DNA from: an uncultured Elusimicrobiales bacterium | GTDB taxonomy: Bacteria > Elusimicrobiota > Elusimicrobia > Elusimicrobiales > Elusimicrobiaceae | Reading direction: 5' to 3' | Assembly: GCA_944324115.1 (NCBI GenBank) | Contig: CALUVB010000016.1 | Coordinates: 21,348-85,347, forward strand | Length of the DNA: 64,000 nucleotides | In this document: positions 34,582 to 44,532 of the stretch, in pieces | Layout: each line of letters opens with the position of its first letter | Position numbering within the stretch: the stretch's first letter is position 1 | The notes under the pieces: model-generated | The model's input: the letters and a program-made list of their open reading frames with translations, nothing else | The model's database searches: none | What the model was told of the DNA's origin: nothing | Made by a program: the position numbers and the translations under genes

Positions 34582-35661
34582 TTACTTAAAGTTTGTCTCT
34601 CCTGTTTTCTGTTGCAGATATCCTTTTAAACCGGAAGGATCGCTGGAGTGCATAATCGCTTCTTGGAAAGTGATTTTCTTTTGAATGTACAAATCACCCA
34701 GCGTCTGGTTCATGGTAACCATGCCCAACCCGGCGCTGGTCTGCATCGTGCTCATAATTTGTTCCGCTTTTCCGTCGCGGATTAAGTTGCGCACGGCGGA
34801 ATTGGCAATCAGCACCTCAGCCGCCATCACGCGTTTGCCGTCAACTCCCTGCAACAATTGCTGAGAAATAATAGCTTCCAACACGAAAGAAAGCTGCGTG
34901 CGCACCTGCGGCTGTTGATTGGCGGGGAACACGTCAATAATACGGTTGATAGACTGTATAGCATCGTTTGTGTGCAACGTAGCAAACACCAAGTGCCCGG
35001 TTTCCGCCAATGTTAAACACGCCTCAATCGTTTCAATATCGCGCAACTCGCCCACCAGAATGATATCTGGGTCTTCGCGCAAGAAATGCTTCAAGGCGGC
35101 TTGGAAGGATTTGGTGTCAGAACCTACTTCGCGCTGGTTTACAATACTGCGTTTATGAGGGTGCACGAACTCTATCGGGTCTTCCACTGTAATGATATGA
35201 TTGCTTTCGTGCATATTTAAATAGTTAATCATGCTGGCCAAAGAGGTGGATTTACCCGAACCGGTAGCCCCTGTTACCAGTACCAAGCCTTTATTCAGCT
35301 TCATTAAGTTATACACCACAGCGGGAAGACCCAATTCTTCAAATGTTTTAAACTCATTAGGAATAGAACGCAATGCGGCGCCGACACAACCTTTCTGTTT
35401 ATACACGTTTACACGCAGACGGCCCAAGCTCTTGAGCCCGAACGAAAAGTCCAGCTCCAAATTTTCTTCAAACTGTTGTTTTTGTTCATCGGTCATGATG
35501 GAGTATATCAAAGCTTGAGAAGTTTCCGGCGTCAGTGTTTCAAACTGCGTCGCATACAGTTTACCCTGGATACGCAACACGGGGGACACCCCTACCGTCA
35601 AATGAATATCCGAAGCATTTTTGGCTTTCATGAGTTTAAACAAATCATCCATGAGTATCAT
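34582..35661 (-). CDS. pilT: Type IV pilus retraction ATPase PilT
   Basis: 359-residue secretion-type hexameric ATPase that depolymerises pili and powers twitching. Walker A GATGSGKST near residue 135, Asp box and Walker B (EDPDIILVGELRDIETIEAC), His box (GHLVFATLHTNDA), and the PilT-specific AVRNLIRDGKAEQIMSTMQT near 285, which separates it from PilB. GAGGG is 6 bases before the ATG. It shares an apparent transcript with the 706-residue protein 17 bases upstream. It shows that real, retractable type IV pili are likely, so the pilins in this window have a machine to serve; PilB, PilC, PilQ and PilD are not here. Confidence 0.94.
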   Translation of the reverse strand: MILMDDLFKLMKAKNASDIHLTVGVSPVLRIQGKLYATQFETLTPETSQALIYSIMTDEQKQQFEENLELDFSFGLKSLGRLRVNVYKQKGCVGAALRSIPNEFKTFEELGLPAVVYNLMKLNKGLVLVTGATGSGKSTSLASMINYLNMHESNHIITVEDPIEFVHPHKRSIVNQREVGSDTKSFQAALKHFLREDPDIILVGELRDIETIEACLTLAETGHLVFATLHTNDAIQSINRIIDVFPANQQPQVRTQLSFVLEAIISQQLLQGVDGKRVMAAEVLIANSAVRNLIRDGKAEQIMSTMQTSAGLGMVTMNQTLGDLYIQKKITFQEAIMHSSDPSGLKGYLQQKTGETNFK

Positions 35662-35678
35662 AATAAACCCTCACTAAA

Positions 35679-37799
35679 CTATTTTATTTTTCCCACTAAA
35701 TCCAGTGTAATATTATTTAGAGCGCCGGTCAATTTCTTTTTATTGGTATCCGCCTGGAAAATATAGACTATGGGCTCTTTTCTCGTTTTAGCCAGACGGT
35801 ATTTCACCACATAAGAGTTGCGGTGCAGCGGCTCGGCGGACCAGACAGCCGCATAGCCTTCCTGCAATTGTTTACTATACAGACGATTCAAATATTCTTG
35901 CACTGTGCCGCGGCCTTTATCCAGTGGATAATTTTGCACGATTTCTTTAGCCAGCTCCAACGGATCTTGCGCCGGCTCGGGCGCAATGGCATGTATGGCC
36001 TCCCGTGCGGCCGGCACGGCTATCGCCTCCTCCGCACCAGCAGATGCAGTCTTTTCTTCCGCAGCTGCCACATCTTCCGCCGCAGCCGTCGGTTTTTCTT
36101 TTGTTTCTTGTGTCCAGTTCAGCCAGGCTCCCGCCAACAGAATAACAACCCCCAGCCCCAAAAACACATATTTTATCCGGCTGATCGGTTTAGATTTAAT
36201 AATATGAGGTGGTTCTTCCTTCTCGGCAGCCGCCGGCTCTTCCTTTTTTTCTTTTGCCGGCACTTCTTTAATTGGCTCCGGGATTTCTTGCCGCAAAGTA
36301 TCCACCTTCAGTTTCCCTTCCAAAATCGTCTTGACTGTTTTATCATTCGGGTCATCTTCTTGCAAAGGGACCAACATTTCTTGCACGGCGGGAGGGATTG
36401 TATCTTCCTCCATTTCCGTCTCTGTTTTTTCCTCTCCGGCCAACGGCAATGGGGAGGCTGTTTTTAAATCCGGCAAAGATTGTTTTAAATTTTCCTCTGT
36501 CTTTTTATCGGCTTGTTCCATCAAGCTGCCGCTAGGGGCCGTCTCTTGCGGGGCCATGGCTTTGTCTTGAGGAGTAAATTCGTCAAAAGGGTCCTCTTCC
36601 AGCGGCTGAGACAAGCCTGGATCCGTCTTTTCAAACTGATTCTCCAAGGCCCGCACTAAATTCATATCCGAATTTTCTTTTGGATCGGGAATACCCAAAA
36701 TATTTCCCAAATCTCCACTTTTAATTGTATTGAAATATTCCTCTATGGGGCTCATTTGGGATACAGTACGCGCCTCCACCCGGGTCTGCGAAACGGAAAA
36801 AACAGACTGAGGCGCATTTTCCTGCACTTGTTCTGCTGTGGGAGCAGACTCTGAAGACTGTCGGTCTTGATGCGCACCAGATCGCTCTTCAGAGACGGCA
36901 GGAGTGGGGTCTTTAAGCAAAGCACTCTCCACTTGCTCTTTATGAGCCGAAACAGCATGGGAATGCGCCGCATGCGCTTGGGCCGATCGTTGTTGTTCTT
37001 CTGCCCGGCTGACGGCTTCCCGCCCAACCCGGCGCCGCTTCATTTCCTCAGAGGCCTGCAAAAGGATAGAAGAAATATTCTGCTCCGGCTTTTTTGTTTC
37101 GTTTGCCGGAAAATCCTGTTTAGCTAAAGCGGGCCCCGGAGTTTCTGTGCCGGTTTCTCCATTCCGGGAAGCCGCATGCTCTGGCGCCATATGAGGTTGG
37201 TCTGCTGAATCGGATCCGGAGGCTTTATTCTGAAAAGCTGGCTGTTTATCAAGCGAAATCCGCCCTTCTGCTTGGGCGGAAAGCTCTTCCCGGGCCGGTT
37301 GGGCGGAAACCGCAGCCGCACCCTCAGACGCTGAAATATCTTGGGCAGCAGGCAAAACGGTCTCTTTGGATTTTCTTTTCAGTTTTGTCTTTTGTCCAGC
37401 AGGCTCCGGCGCGTGCGCTTCCCCCGCCGATTCCGCCGGCTTGGAAGATGAAACAGCCGAACCGCTTGTTTCTGAAGAAGACGTTGAAGCAGAAACAGGT
37501 ATGTTTTGGTTTTTTTCTACAACTTGTACAGAGGACAGCTCCGTCATGACGCTGTCCATTTCCTTCAAAAGCTGCTCTGATGGAGCAGGCGCCGCTGCTT
37601 CCGGAGCATTGACGGGAGCGTCTTCCTCCGGTGGAAAGCCGAATTCTTCATAGAAATGGGCTTCCTTCCAATAGGCTTCTTCATCACTGTACTCTTCCGG
37701 GCAGACCAAACTATGCGAGCCAAACCCCGGCCGGAGCAATAATTGCTTCGCCGTGAAAGGCCCCACCACATCGCCGCCGTCAAAGAGACAGTATTTCAT
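35679..37799 (-). CDS. Large single-pass membrane protein upstream of pilT, unknown
   Basis: 706 residues. Amino terminus (about 1-55) MKYCLFDGGDVVGPFTAKQL is like a GYF-2 domain, which binds peptides in the cytoplasm. A long acidic, Ser/Ala/Glu/Pro-rich, probably unstructured stretch (60-555) follows. One membrane helix is near 563-582 (YVFLGLGVVILLAGAWLNW), and a small carboxy-terminal domain (about 635-706, NSYVVKYRLAKTRKEPIVY) would be outside. Composition suggests a tether or scaffold. Position directly upstream of pilT, 17 bases away, suggests a role in pili or polarity. No family name is recognised with confidence, and codon use looks like its neighbours. Confidence 0.8.
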   Translation of the reverse strand: MKYCLFDGGDVVGPFTAKQLLLRPGFGSHSLVCPEEYSDEEAYWKEAHFYEEFGFPPEEDAPVNAPEAAAPAPSEQLLKEMDSVMTELSSVQVVEKNQNIPVSASTSSSETSGSAVSSSKPAESAGEAHAPEPAGQKTKLKRKSKETVLPAAQDISASEGAAAVSAQPAREELSAQAEGRISLDKQPAFQNKASGSDSADQPHMAPEHAASRNGETGTETPGPALAKQDFPANETKKPEQNISSILLQASEEMKRRRVGREAVSRAEEQQRSAQAHAAHSHAVSAHKEQVESALLKDPTPAVSEERSGAHQDRQSSESAPTAEQVQENAPQSVFSVSQTRVEARTVSQMSPIEEYFNTIKSGDLGNILGIPDPKENSDMNLVRALENQFEKTDPGLSQPLEEDPFDEFTPQDKAMAPQETAPSGSLMEQADKKTEENLKQSLPDLKTASPLPLAGEEKTETEMEEDTIPPAVQEMLVPLQEDDPNDKTVKTILEGKLKVDTLRQEIPEPIKEVPAKEKKEEPAAAEKEEPPHIIKSKPISRIKYVFLGLGVVILLAGAWLNWTQETKEKPTAAAEDVAAAEEKTASAGAEEAIAVPAAREAIHAIAPEPAQDPLELAKEIVQNYPLDKGRGTVQEYLNRLYSKQLQEGYAAVWSAEPLHRNSYVVKYRLAKTRKEPIVYIFQADTNKKKLTGALNNITLDLVGKIK

Positions 37800-37805
37800 C
37801 TGTTT

Positions 37806-39269
37806 TTATTTACAATACTGCAAGGCGTTTTTTAGCCGTTGCACCACCGTATCTTTACCCATATACTCCAACATTTTAAAAAGCGTGGGCCCATGCGTAC
37901 GGCCGGAAACCGCCACGCGGACCGGGTGAAAAACTTGGCCGGCTTTATACCCGTTTGCTTTGGCAAAACCGCGGGCAGCGCTCTCCAGCGGGCCCTCGGT
38001 AAAATCAGCCAGCTCGCTGTAGGTTTGAATCATGCCTTCCAACACGGCTTTCGCTTCCGGTTTGGCAAAGACTTTATCCAAGGCGTCTTGTTCAAAAACC
38101 GGATCTTCAAAGAAAAAGCGGATTAAATCCGGGATTTCCGTTAAAAGCTTATATTTTTCCTGTTCCAACCCCACAATGCCTTCCAGCTGGGCGCGGGACA
38201 CTTTGCTGATGTCTATGCCGGCCTTTTCAATAAAAGGCAAGGCATAATCAGTCAATTGGGAAATAGGTGTTTGGCGGATATATTCCCCGTTCATCCAATT
38301 CAGCTTTTCCGGGTCCATAACAGCCGGGCTGGGCTGGCAGCCGGAAATATCAAATTTTTCTTCCAGTTCTCCCGGCGCAAAAATCTGCTGGGAGTCAGAG
38401 GTGGCCCACCCCAATAAAGCCAAATAATTTTTCAGTGCTTCGGGCAAATAGCCCATATTTCTAAACTCTACCACGTTGGTGGCGCCATGACGTTTAGACA
38501 ATTTCTTCCCGTCAGGGCCGTGAATCATGGACAGATGGGCAAACACCGGCTCTTTCCAGCCCAGCGCCCGGTAAATCTGTATTTGGGCGGGCGTATTGGA
38601 AATATGGTCATCTCCGCGAATAACATGCGTCATGCGCATAAGGTGGTCGTCTACCACAACGGCAAAATTATATGTGGGATAACCGCTGGTTTTCTGGATA
38701 ACCAAGTCATACAAATCTTTGCTGGCAAATTTTACATGGCCGCGGATCATATCGTTCCACTCCACATCTCCTTCCTGCGGCATGCGGAAACGAATTACAT
38801 ATTTGCGCCCCTGCGCCTCCAGTTCTTGTTGCTGCTGCGGAGTCAAATCACGGCATTTGCCGCTGTATTTGGGCGGGCGGTGTTCAGCCAAACATTTCTG
38901 GCGGTTGGCTTCCAGTTCTTCTTCAGTGCAATAACATTTATAGGCCTTGCCTTGGGCAATTAACTGGTCAATATATTTTTTGTAGATTCCTTGATCGGCA
39001 CGTATGGCCTGGTAATAGGGCGCGTCGGGGCCTTTATCGGTGCCGTCTGGCATGGGGCCTTCGTCCCAAGTAAGTTTCATCCATTGCATTCCTTCAAAAA
39101 TAGCGTCAGTGGAAGCTTGGGTGCTGCGTTCTTCATCGGTGTCTTCTATGCGTAACAGAAAAGTACCTTTGTTTTTCTTGGCAAAAAGATAATTAAAAAG
39201 CGCGGTGCGCACGCCTCCAATATGCAAAAATCCCGTAGGAGACGGGGCAAATCGGACTCTGACTGTCAT
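37806..39269 (-). CDS. gltX: Glutamyl-tRNA synthetase
   Basis: 487-residue class Ib synthetase. FAPSPTGFLHIGGVRTALFN (HIGH motif) near residue 7, a Cys pair region with CYCTEEELEANRQKC near 110, RGDDHISNTPAQIQIYRALG, and KLSKRHGATNV (KMSKS motif) near 255. A carboxy-terminal helical anticodon domain follows. Full length and typical. Whether it also charges tRNA-Gln (non-discriminating) cannot be read here. It ends six bases before the next gene on the same strand. Confidence 0.95.
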   Translation of the reverse strand: MTVRVRFAPSPTGFLHIGGVRTALFNYLFAKKNKGTFLLRIEDTDEERSTQASTDAIFEGMQWMKLTWDEGPMPDGTDKGPDAPYYQAIRADQGIYKKYIDQLIAQGKAYKCYCTEEELEANRQKCLAEHRPPKYSGKCRDLTPQQQQELEAQGRKYVIRFRMPQEGDVEWNDMIRGHVKFASKDLYDLVIQKTSGYPTYNFAVVVDDHLMRMTHVIRGDDHISNTPAQIQIYRALGWKEPVFAHLSMIHGPDGKKLSKRHGATNVVEFRNMGYLPEALKNYLALLGWATSDSQQIFAPGELEEKFDISGCQPSPAVMDPEKLNWMNGEYIRQTPISQLTDYALPFIEKAGIDISKVSRAQLEGIVGLEQEKYKLLTEIPDLIRFFFEDPVFEQDALDKVFAKPEAKAVLEGMIQTYSELADFTEGPLESAARGFAKANGYKAGQVFHPVRVAVSGRTHGPTLFKMLEYMGKDTVVQRLKNALQYCK

Positions 39270-39398
39270 GATCGGTTTTCCTCTGTAATAATAATATTAA
39301 TGCGTATAGATATATTATACTTATTATGCGAAATTTTTTAAAATATGGAGAGAAGGGTTTTCAGACACCTGGATTTTCAACAGAAGGCGGAAGCAACT

Positions 39399-40481
39399 AT
39401 GTTTTTTATTATTGGCAGTTTGATTTTGCTCTGCATGCAGGCTGCAATAGGGTTGTGGTTTTATTTTTTATTTCCAAATATAGGCTGGAAAGGGCCTGTT
39501 TTACTTGCTCCGCTGTTGCTCAGCGTCGCCATGCATGGGATAATGTCTTACACCCGCACCCACTATGGCGCCTTGGACCATGTGCTTTATCTAGGCGCAT
39601 ATGGATACGCCGGGTTGGTGTTTTTGTTTTTTTTCATCGTATTAGCCTTTGCCTTATTGCAGGGACTGGGCGGCATATTTCATCTGCCTGCGAAACCCTT
39701 TTTGGGGCCGCTCAGTTTAGGCTGTATGGCTGCAGCGACCCTGCTTTGCTTGCACGGAGGGTGTGCCCAGCCTAAAATTAAGCATATAGATATTGTGATT
39801 GCCGGAGCGCCGGAAATGACAGCGGCAATCATATCCGACAGTCATTTGGGAATGGGGGTCTCTTTAAAACGCTGGCAAAAAGCGTTGCAGCGCATACAAG
39901 AGCAAAAACCAGATACTATTTGGGTCCTAGGAGATGTGTTTGAATATGGCGCCAACAGCGCCGCCTATGCCCAGGCTTTGGCAGAAACGGAAACCAAATA
40001 CGGCACTTTTGGCGTATTTGGGAACCATGAATATTACACGGGTTATGAAAACTCTCTGGATTTTTACCGCCAGGCAGGCATATACCCCCTGCAAAATCAA
40101 GCGATCACCCTCTCCAACGGCATACAGTTGATTGGGCTTAACGATATACGCACCGCCAAGGTATCCTCCCAACAGCTGGATTACCTGCTCAGCCAAACCG
40201 ACCCCGCACGACCGCGGATACTGCTTAGCCACCAACCGCTTTTGACTTTAACTGCAGCCCAGCATCATATACCGCTGATGCTAAGCGGACATACGCATAA
40301 TGGGCAAATCGTTCCCTTTAATTTTTTTGTTAGAATGGTTTATCCCTATGTGTATGGATTATATCAAACGGGTCCCCAGTCGCAGCTTTATGTCACTTCC
40401 GGTATGTTTTACTGGGGAGTGCCGCTGCGTTTTTTGGCTCCGGCGGAAATTCCTTTGCTGCATATAAAAGGCCATGCGTAA
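39399..40481 (+). CDS. Membrane metallophosphoesterase, YkuE/YaeI-like
   Basis: 360 residues. Three to four amino-terminal membrane helices (MFFIIGSLILLCMQAAIG onwards) precede a calcineurin-type phosphoesterase domain with ISDSHLG, LGDVFEYG, GNHEYY, LLSHQP and LSGHTHNGQ, the full two-metal ligand set. Relatives act on cell-wall or lipid substrates (YaeI is a UDP-diacylglucosamine-related candidate); the substrate here is unknown. The ATG at 39399 has AAGGCGG 8 bases upstream, so the earlier in-frame ATG at 39345, which has no ribosome site, is rejected. It overlaps the next gene by 8 bases. Confidence 0.85.
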   Translation: MFFIIGSLILLCMQAAIGLWFYFLFPNIGWKGPVLLAPLLLSVAMHGIMSYTRTHYGALDHVLYLGAYGYAGLVFLFFFIVLAFALLQGLGGIFHLPAKPFLGPLSLGCMAAATLLCLHGGCAQPKIKHIDIVIAGAPEMTAAIISDSHLGMGVSLKRWQKALQRIQEQKPDTIWVLGDVFEYGANSAAYAQALAETETKYGTFGVFGNHEYYTGYENSLDFYRQAGIYPLQNQAITLSNGIQLIGLNDIRTAKVSSQQLDYLLSQTDPARPRILLSHQPLLTLTAAQHHIPLMLSGHTHNGQIVPFNFFVRMVYPYVYGLYQTGPQSQLYVTSGMFYWGVPLRFLAPAEIPLLHIKGHA

Positions 40482-42144
40482 ACACTTACTATTACTCAGC
40501 CTGTTGGCTTTCTCCCTTTTGCCAGGGGCGGCCCAAACGCCGCAGCCGCAGCAGCCGGCTGAGATACAGTTTGAAGATCTTTCCCTAGCCGAAAAGTTGG
40601 GGCAGACCCTTGTAGTATTTGCCGATGTAGACAGTGCGGAAATTTTTCGCCCCCTCATAGAAAGCGGCAAAGTGGGCGGCGTGCTCATTCAATGGGGCAA
40701 TTATTCTTTGGAACAGACGAAACAACTTATAGACACATTACAAAGCTGGGCCCAGAAAAGCCCACACCAAGTACCGCTGCTGATTGCCATAGATTATGAA
40801 GGCGGCACTGTATATACCCCCATTACGCTAGGGTTTGATTATTTGCCTACCAATATGATGTTGGCGGCAGCCGGAGATGAAGACGGCACTGCTTCTATTG
40901 CATATTTGGCGGGGTTGGAGTTGCGCCGGGCCGGCATACATATTAATTTTTCTCCGGTATTAGATGTAAACAGCAATCCGCACAATCCCATCATCGGGGT
41001 ACGCTCTTTTGGGTCGGACCCGGCCAATGTAACTAAAATGGGTCTCTCCCTAATGAACGGCTTTAAAGCAGCCGGCATTATCAGTGTGGTTAAGCATTTT
41101 CCCGGACACGGAGACACGGCGGAAGATTCCCACTACCAAGTGCCGGTAGTAAAAGCTTCGGACAAAGAGTTACGCCAAACGCATATTGCTCCTTTCCAAC
41201 AGGCCATAGAGAACGGGGTCCGGGGTGTTATGACGGGTCATGTACTCTATCCGGCATTGGATAACAAAAACATAGCCACTTTTTCCCGCCCCATTTTGCA
41301 GGATTTGCTGCGCACGCAATTGGGATTTCAAGGGCTTATTATTACAGACAGTTTAGACATGAAAGCGGCCACCCGTTTCTGTACGATTGCAGACTGTGCC
41401 GTACGGTCGCTGGCGGCGGGAGCGGATTGGGTGCTTTTAGGGCGCTATATCAAACCCCAAACTACTTTTAACCGGATTTACAAACAGGTGGAAGGCAGCG
41501 CGTCTGGCAGGGCGCGTGTGGAAGAATCCGCGCGAAAAATTTTTAATTTAAAAAAAGAATTGGGTTTACTCAATGGCCCCCGGCCTGAGCCGGCTCCCAT
41601 AGATAAAGCATACCGCGCCGAGCTGGAAAAAATCAGCGACCAAGCCGTCACCCTCGTGCGGGACCGCAAGCAGTTGCTCCCGTTTAACCCGCAAGTGCAG
41701 CGCGGGCAAGCCCCTACCGTTTGCGCCGTATTCTTTGCTCCGGCGCGTTTTGCAGACCAGCTGATGAGTTTTTCCCGCCCTTTTTTAGAAAAAGGCTGGC
41801 AAGTGCGCAGCTATAACGCCGCTTTGACGCCGCGGGCCATAGACGCACGCCGCGCGCAGGAATGTGCCGACGGGGCTGATTTGTTGGTGGTTACCAGTCT
41901 CCAATGGGCAGACAAAACCAATATCAATCAGAAAAACACCATTCATTCTCTGTTCAAACAATACCCACGCAATGTATTCATCTCCACCATGAGCCCTTAT
42001 GATATTCCCAATTATCCGGAAGCAGACACCGTTTTGGCCACTTATGGACTCAATAAATACGTGTTACAGACCGCAGCAAATATCATTTTGGGGAACTTGC
42101 AGCCCCAAGGCCAATTGCCAGTAGAGTTGCCGGAAGAAGACTAA
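40474..42144 (+). CDS. Glycoside hydrolase family 3 beta-N-acetylhexosaminidase-like
   Basis: 556 residues with a signal peptide (MRKHLLLLSLLAFSLLPGAA), so exported. The GH3 barrel has RSFGSDPANVTKMG, KHFPGHGDTAEDSHY (His/Asp acid-base loop of NagZ) near residue 208, and ITDSLDMKA with the nucleophile Asp near 290. An extra carboxy-terminal alpha/beta domain (about 400-556) is typical of exported two-domain members. It probably removes GlcNAc from peptidoglycan or host glycans. It overlaps the phosphoesterase gene by 8 bases. Confidence 0.87.
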   Translation: MRKHLLLLSLLAFSLLPGAAQTPQPQQPAEIQFEDLSLAEKLGQTLVVFADVDSAEIFRPLIESGKVGGVLIQWGNYSLEQTKQLIDTLQSWAQKSPHQVPLLIAIDYEGGTVYTPITLGFDYLPTNMMLAAAGDEDGTASIAYLAGLELRRAGIHINFSPVLDVNSNPHNPIIGVRSFGSDPANVTKMGLSLMNGFKAAGIISVVKHFPGHGDTAEDSHYQVPVVKASDKELRQTHIAPFQQAIENGVRGVMTGHVLYPALDNKNIATFSRPILQDLLRTQLGFQGLIITDSLDMKAATRFCTIADCAVRSLAAGADWVLLGRYIKPQTTFNRIYKQVEGSASGRARVEESARKIFNLKKELGLLNGPRPEPAPIDKAYRAELEKISDQAVTLVRDRKQLLPFNPQVQRGQAPTVCAVFFAPARFADQLMSFSRPFLEKGWQVRSYNAALTPRAIDARRAQECADGADLLVVTSLQWADKTNINQKNTIHSLFKQYPRNVFISTMSPYDIPNYPEADTVLATYGLNKYVLQTAANIILGNLQPQGQLPVELPEED

Positions 42145-42341
42145 CAGCTTCCCTGCCTCAGCCGCATTTCTGCTTTAGATACCTCGTAGTGCTTTATTGG
42201 AAAATACGGAAAGAATTTTCTAACAAAAAAATATTTCTTTCCCTTCCTTGCGCGGCGGAGTCCGCCCTATCCGACACGCCGGCGGACACGCCGCGGCACC
42301 TGTTTGTTGTGAGCCAAGACGCCAAATGGAGCAGAAAAAAC

Positions 42342-42365
42342 AAAACCCCGGCTGCCCGGGGTTTT
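42342..42365 (-). terminator. Terminator after the DedA gene
   Basis: AAAACCCCGG / CCGGGGTTTT with a 4-base loop, 9 bases past the stop; it may also end the plus-strand GH3 transcript. Confidence 0.85.
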
Positions 42366-42373
42366 GGTGTAAA

Positions 42374-43027
42374 TTAACTCTTGCAACGCTTACGCCGCTC
42401 GGACCATACTTCATATACGGCCGGCAGCACAGATATAACAATAATCGCCACAATCACATAATGGAAATGATTTTGCACCAGCGGCAAATCCGCAAACCAA
42501 TAGCCGCCCAGGCAAAAAAGCAGCACCCACACCGCCGCCCCGATAATGTTATAAGAAATAAAGTGAAAATAAGTCATCTTGCCAATGCCCGCCACAAACG
42601 GGGCAAAGGTACGGATAATAGGGATAAAACGGGCCAAGATAATAGTCTTTCCTCCATATTTTTCATAGAATGCATGGGCTTTATGCAAATGGTCTTGATT
42701 CAGAAGCCAGCTGTCTTTGCGGTTGAATACTTTAGGCCCCAGCCATTTGCCTATTTCATAGTTGGCGCTGTCTCCCAGCACGGCGGCGGCAAAAATAACT
42801 GGAATTAAAATCCACAAATTAATCGGGCTACCGGGGCGCGATGCCAAGGCACCCGCGGCAAACAGCAGGGAATCCCCTGGCAAGAAAGGCGTCACCACCA
42901 GTCCGGTTTCACAAAACACAACGGCAAACAATACCACATACAACCACGGCCCCAGCGTACCCGCCCAAGCATTCAGATGTACGTCTAAATGGAGAAAAAT
43001 ATCCCAAATTTGCGCTAAAAGTTCCAT
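42374..43027 (-). CDS. DedA-family membrane protein
   Basis: 217 residues, about five hydrophobic segments. TPFLPGDSLLFAAGALAS near residue 48 and ARFIPIIRTFAPFVAGIG near 130 are the two signature loops of DedA/VTT proteins; related members move undecaprenyl phosphate or other lipids across the inner membrane. Full length. The start is predicted leaderless: TAAAAT, six bases, ATG. It is convergent with the hexosaminidase gene. Confidence 0.9.
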   Translation of the reverse strand: MELLAQIWDIFLHLDVHLNAWAGTLGPWLYVVLFAVVFCETGLVVTPFLPGDSLLFAAGALASRPGSPINLWILIPVIFAAAVLGDSANYEIGKWLGPKVFNRKDSWLLNQDHLHKAHAFYEKYGGKTIILARFIPIIRTFAPFVAGIGKMTYFHFISYNIIGAAVWVLLFCLGGYWFADLPLVQNHFHYVIVAIIVISVLPAVYEVWSERRKRCKS

Positions 43028-43033
43028 AGATAT

Positions 43034-43039
43034 ATTTTA
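43034..43039 (-). promoter_or_regulatory. DedA -10, predicted leaderless start
   Basis: Minus strand TAAAAT then ATATCT then ATG. No Shine-Dalgarno and no clear -35. Confidence 0.45.
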
Positions 43040-43232
43040 GCAAAACAGCCGCTTATCCCCCAAGCTTCCGCTCCCTCTCTAGCCGTCAGACTAAACAGCG
43101 CAGATCCGGCGCCATACTTTTTTATCAAGGCAATCCAGCGCCACGCCCCCGCCGCTCCAGTTATTGCCCGCCGGCAAATCCCCATGATACTGGGGCTTCC
43201 TTCTCCGCTGCAGCCAATTTTCCACACACATA

Positions 43233-43263
43233 AAAAACCGCGCCTTTCACAGCGCGGCTTTTT
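43233..43263 (-). terminator. Terminator after the TPR gene
   Basis: Minus strand AAAAAGCCGCGC, loop, GCGCGGTTTTTT: near-perfect stem with T run. Confidence 0.88.
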
Positions 43264-43276
43264 GAAATCAAACAGT

Positions 43277-44524
43277 TTATTTCTCCAAACGAGAGAGCCG
43301 GCTCTGTGCACGGGAAGCGTATTTGTCCGTAGGATAATTGATAATTAAACGTTTATACGTCTCAATAGCCTGGGCGGTGCGGCCTAATTTCTCATAGGTT
43401 TCCCCCAAATCATAAAGCACCTGGGGGGCGGATTGCGTTTTGGGGTAGGAAAGCAAAATCTTCTCTAAGGCAGCTGCACGCAAGGCGGAATCTTTTAAAC
43501 GACGCTGGGCAATCTCAGCCGCTTCAGACAAAGCCTCCACACAATTATTTTCATCAGAGGCAAACAGCTGCGCCGCTTTAAGCAGCGTGTCATAAGCGCC
43601 TTGATAGTCTTTGTTTTTTACCTGTACGTCGGCTTTGCCGCGCCAGGCTTCATAAGCGGCTGGGCGTGAACCCAAGTCTTTAATGGCTTTTTCATAATAA
43701 GCAGCCGCTGCGGCATAATCTTTGCGGTTTTCTTCCATCACGGCCAAGTGTTTATAGACCACGCCGACTTCAGTAGAATCGGGATATTGTTTGAGCACTT
43801 GATTATAAATGGCCGTAGCCGTATCGTAATCTTCCAAATCGCCTGAATAAACATCTGCGGTCATACGCAGGCTGGCCGCTTTATAAGCGGTCTGGGGGAA
43901 CATTTCGTTGACGCGCTTATAATTGGCCACCGCCGCCAAATAATTCTCGTTTTGCCGATGCCAATCCCCCTGCAACAAAAGCATTTTATCCATTTGTGCA
44001 TAGTTCGGATACATCGTAAAGAAGGACTCAAACAGCGCATTGACTGGCTGATAGGTTTGCGGCAGATTGGCCTTTACCAAAGCTTCCAATAAAGCCGCTT
44101 GCTGCTGGGCACGGCTCAGACCTTCCGTATTCACCGCCAGCACTTTTAACGCTTGCCCTTTTTGGGAACGTTTAATTTTGTCCATAGCCTGCTCCACATT
44201 AGAGGAAAGCAAAGTCAAATCCTGGGCGGAAGGAAAATAAAAACGCACTTGATATAAGGCCACCAAAGCCTGCGCATACTGCTCGGCACGCAAATAGTAA
44301 TCCGCCTGCATCAATAAGGCTGTTTTCATTTCAGCGTTTTGTGGATTTTGTTTTATCCACGTTTCCGTCTGCTGCGCCAAAGCGGCTGCAAAAGCGCGGT
44401 CGGCGCGGTCATTTTCGCCTTTCATGAGGGCTTGGCGCTGATAAAAATTCAACGTAGCGTTTTGTGCCGCAAAAGCTGACCCACACAGCCCGGCCAGCAC
44501 TACAGCAAGAAAAATTTTTTTCAT
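43277..44524 (-). CDS. Exported tetratricopeptide-repeat protein
   Basis: 415 residues with a signal peptide cleaved near AFA-AQ (MKKIFLAVVLAGLCGSAFA). The mature part holds many TPR-like helix pairs: YADYYLR-type helices, MDKMLLLQGDWHRQNENYLA, DTATAIYNQVLKQYPDSTEV, APQVLYDLGETYEKLGRTAQ and ETYKRLIINYPTDKYA. It resembles BamD/CpoB-type periplasmic adaptors, but no lipobox is present. AGGAG precedes the ATG. The yajQ gene ends 8 bases upstream. The partner is unknown. Confidence 0.82.
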   Translation of the reverse strand: MKKIFLAVVLAGLCGSAFAAQNATLNFYQRQALMKGENDRADRAFAAALAQQTETWIKQNPQNAEMKTALLMQADYYLRAEQYAQALVALYQVRFYFPSAQDLTLLSSNVEQAMDKIKRSQKGQALKVLAVNTEGLSRAQQQAALLEALVKANLPQTYQPVNALFESFFTMYPNYAQMDKMLLLQGDWHRQNENYLAAVANYKRVNEMFPQTAYKAASLRMTADVYSGDLEDYDTATAIYNQVLKQYPDSTEVGVVYKHLAVMEENRKDYAAAAAYYEKAIKDLGSRPAAYEAWRGKADVQVKNKDYQGAYDTLLKAAQLFASDENNCVEALSEAAEIAQRRLKDSALRAAALEKILLSYPKTQSAPQVLYDLGETYEKLGRTAQAIETYKRLIINYPTDKYASRAQSRLSRLEK

Positions 44525-44532
44525 GTTTACTC

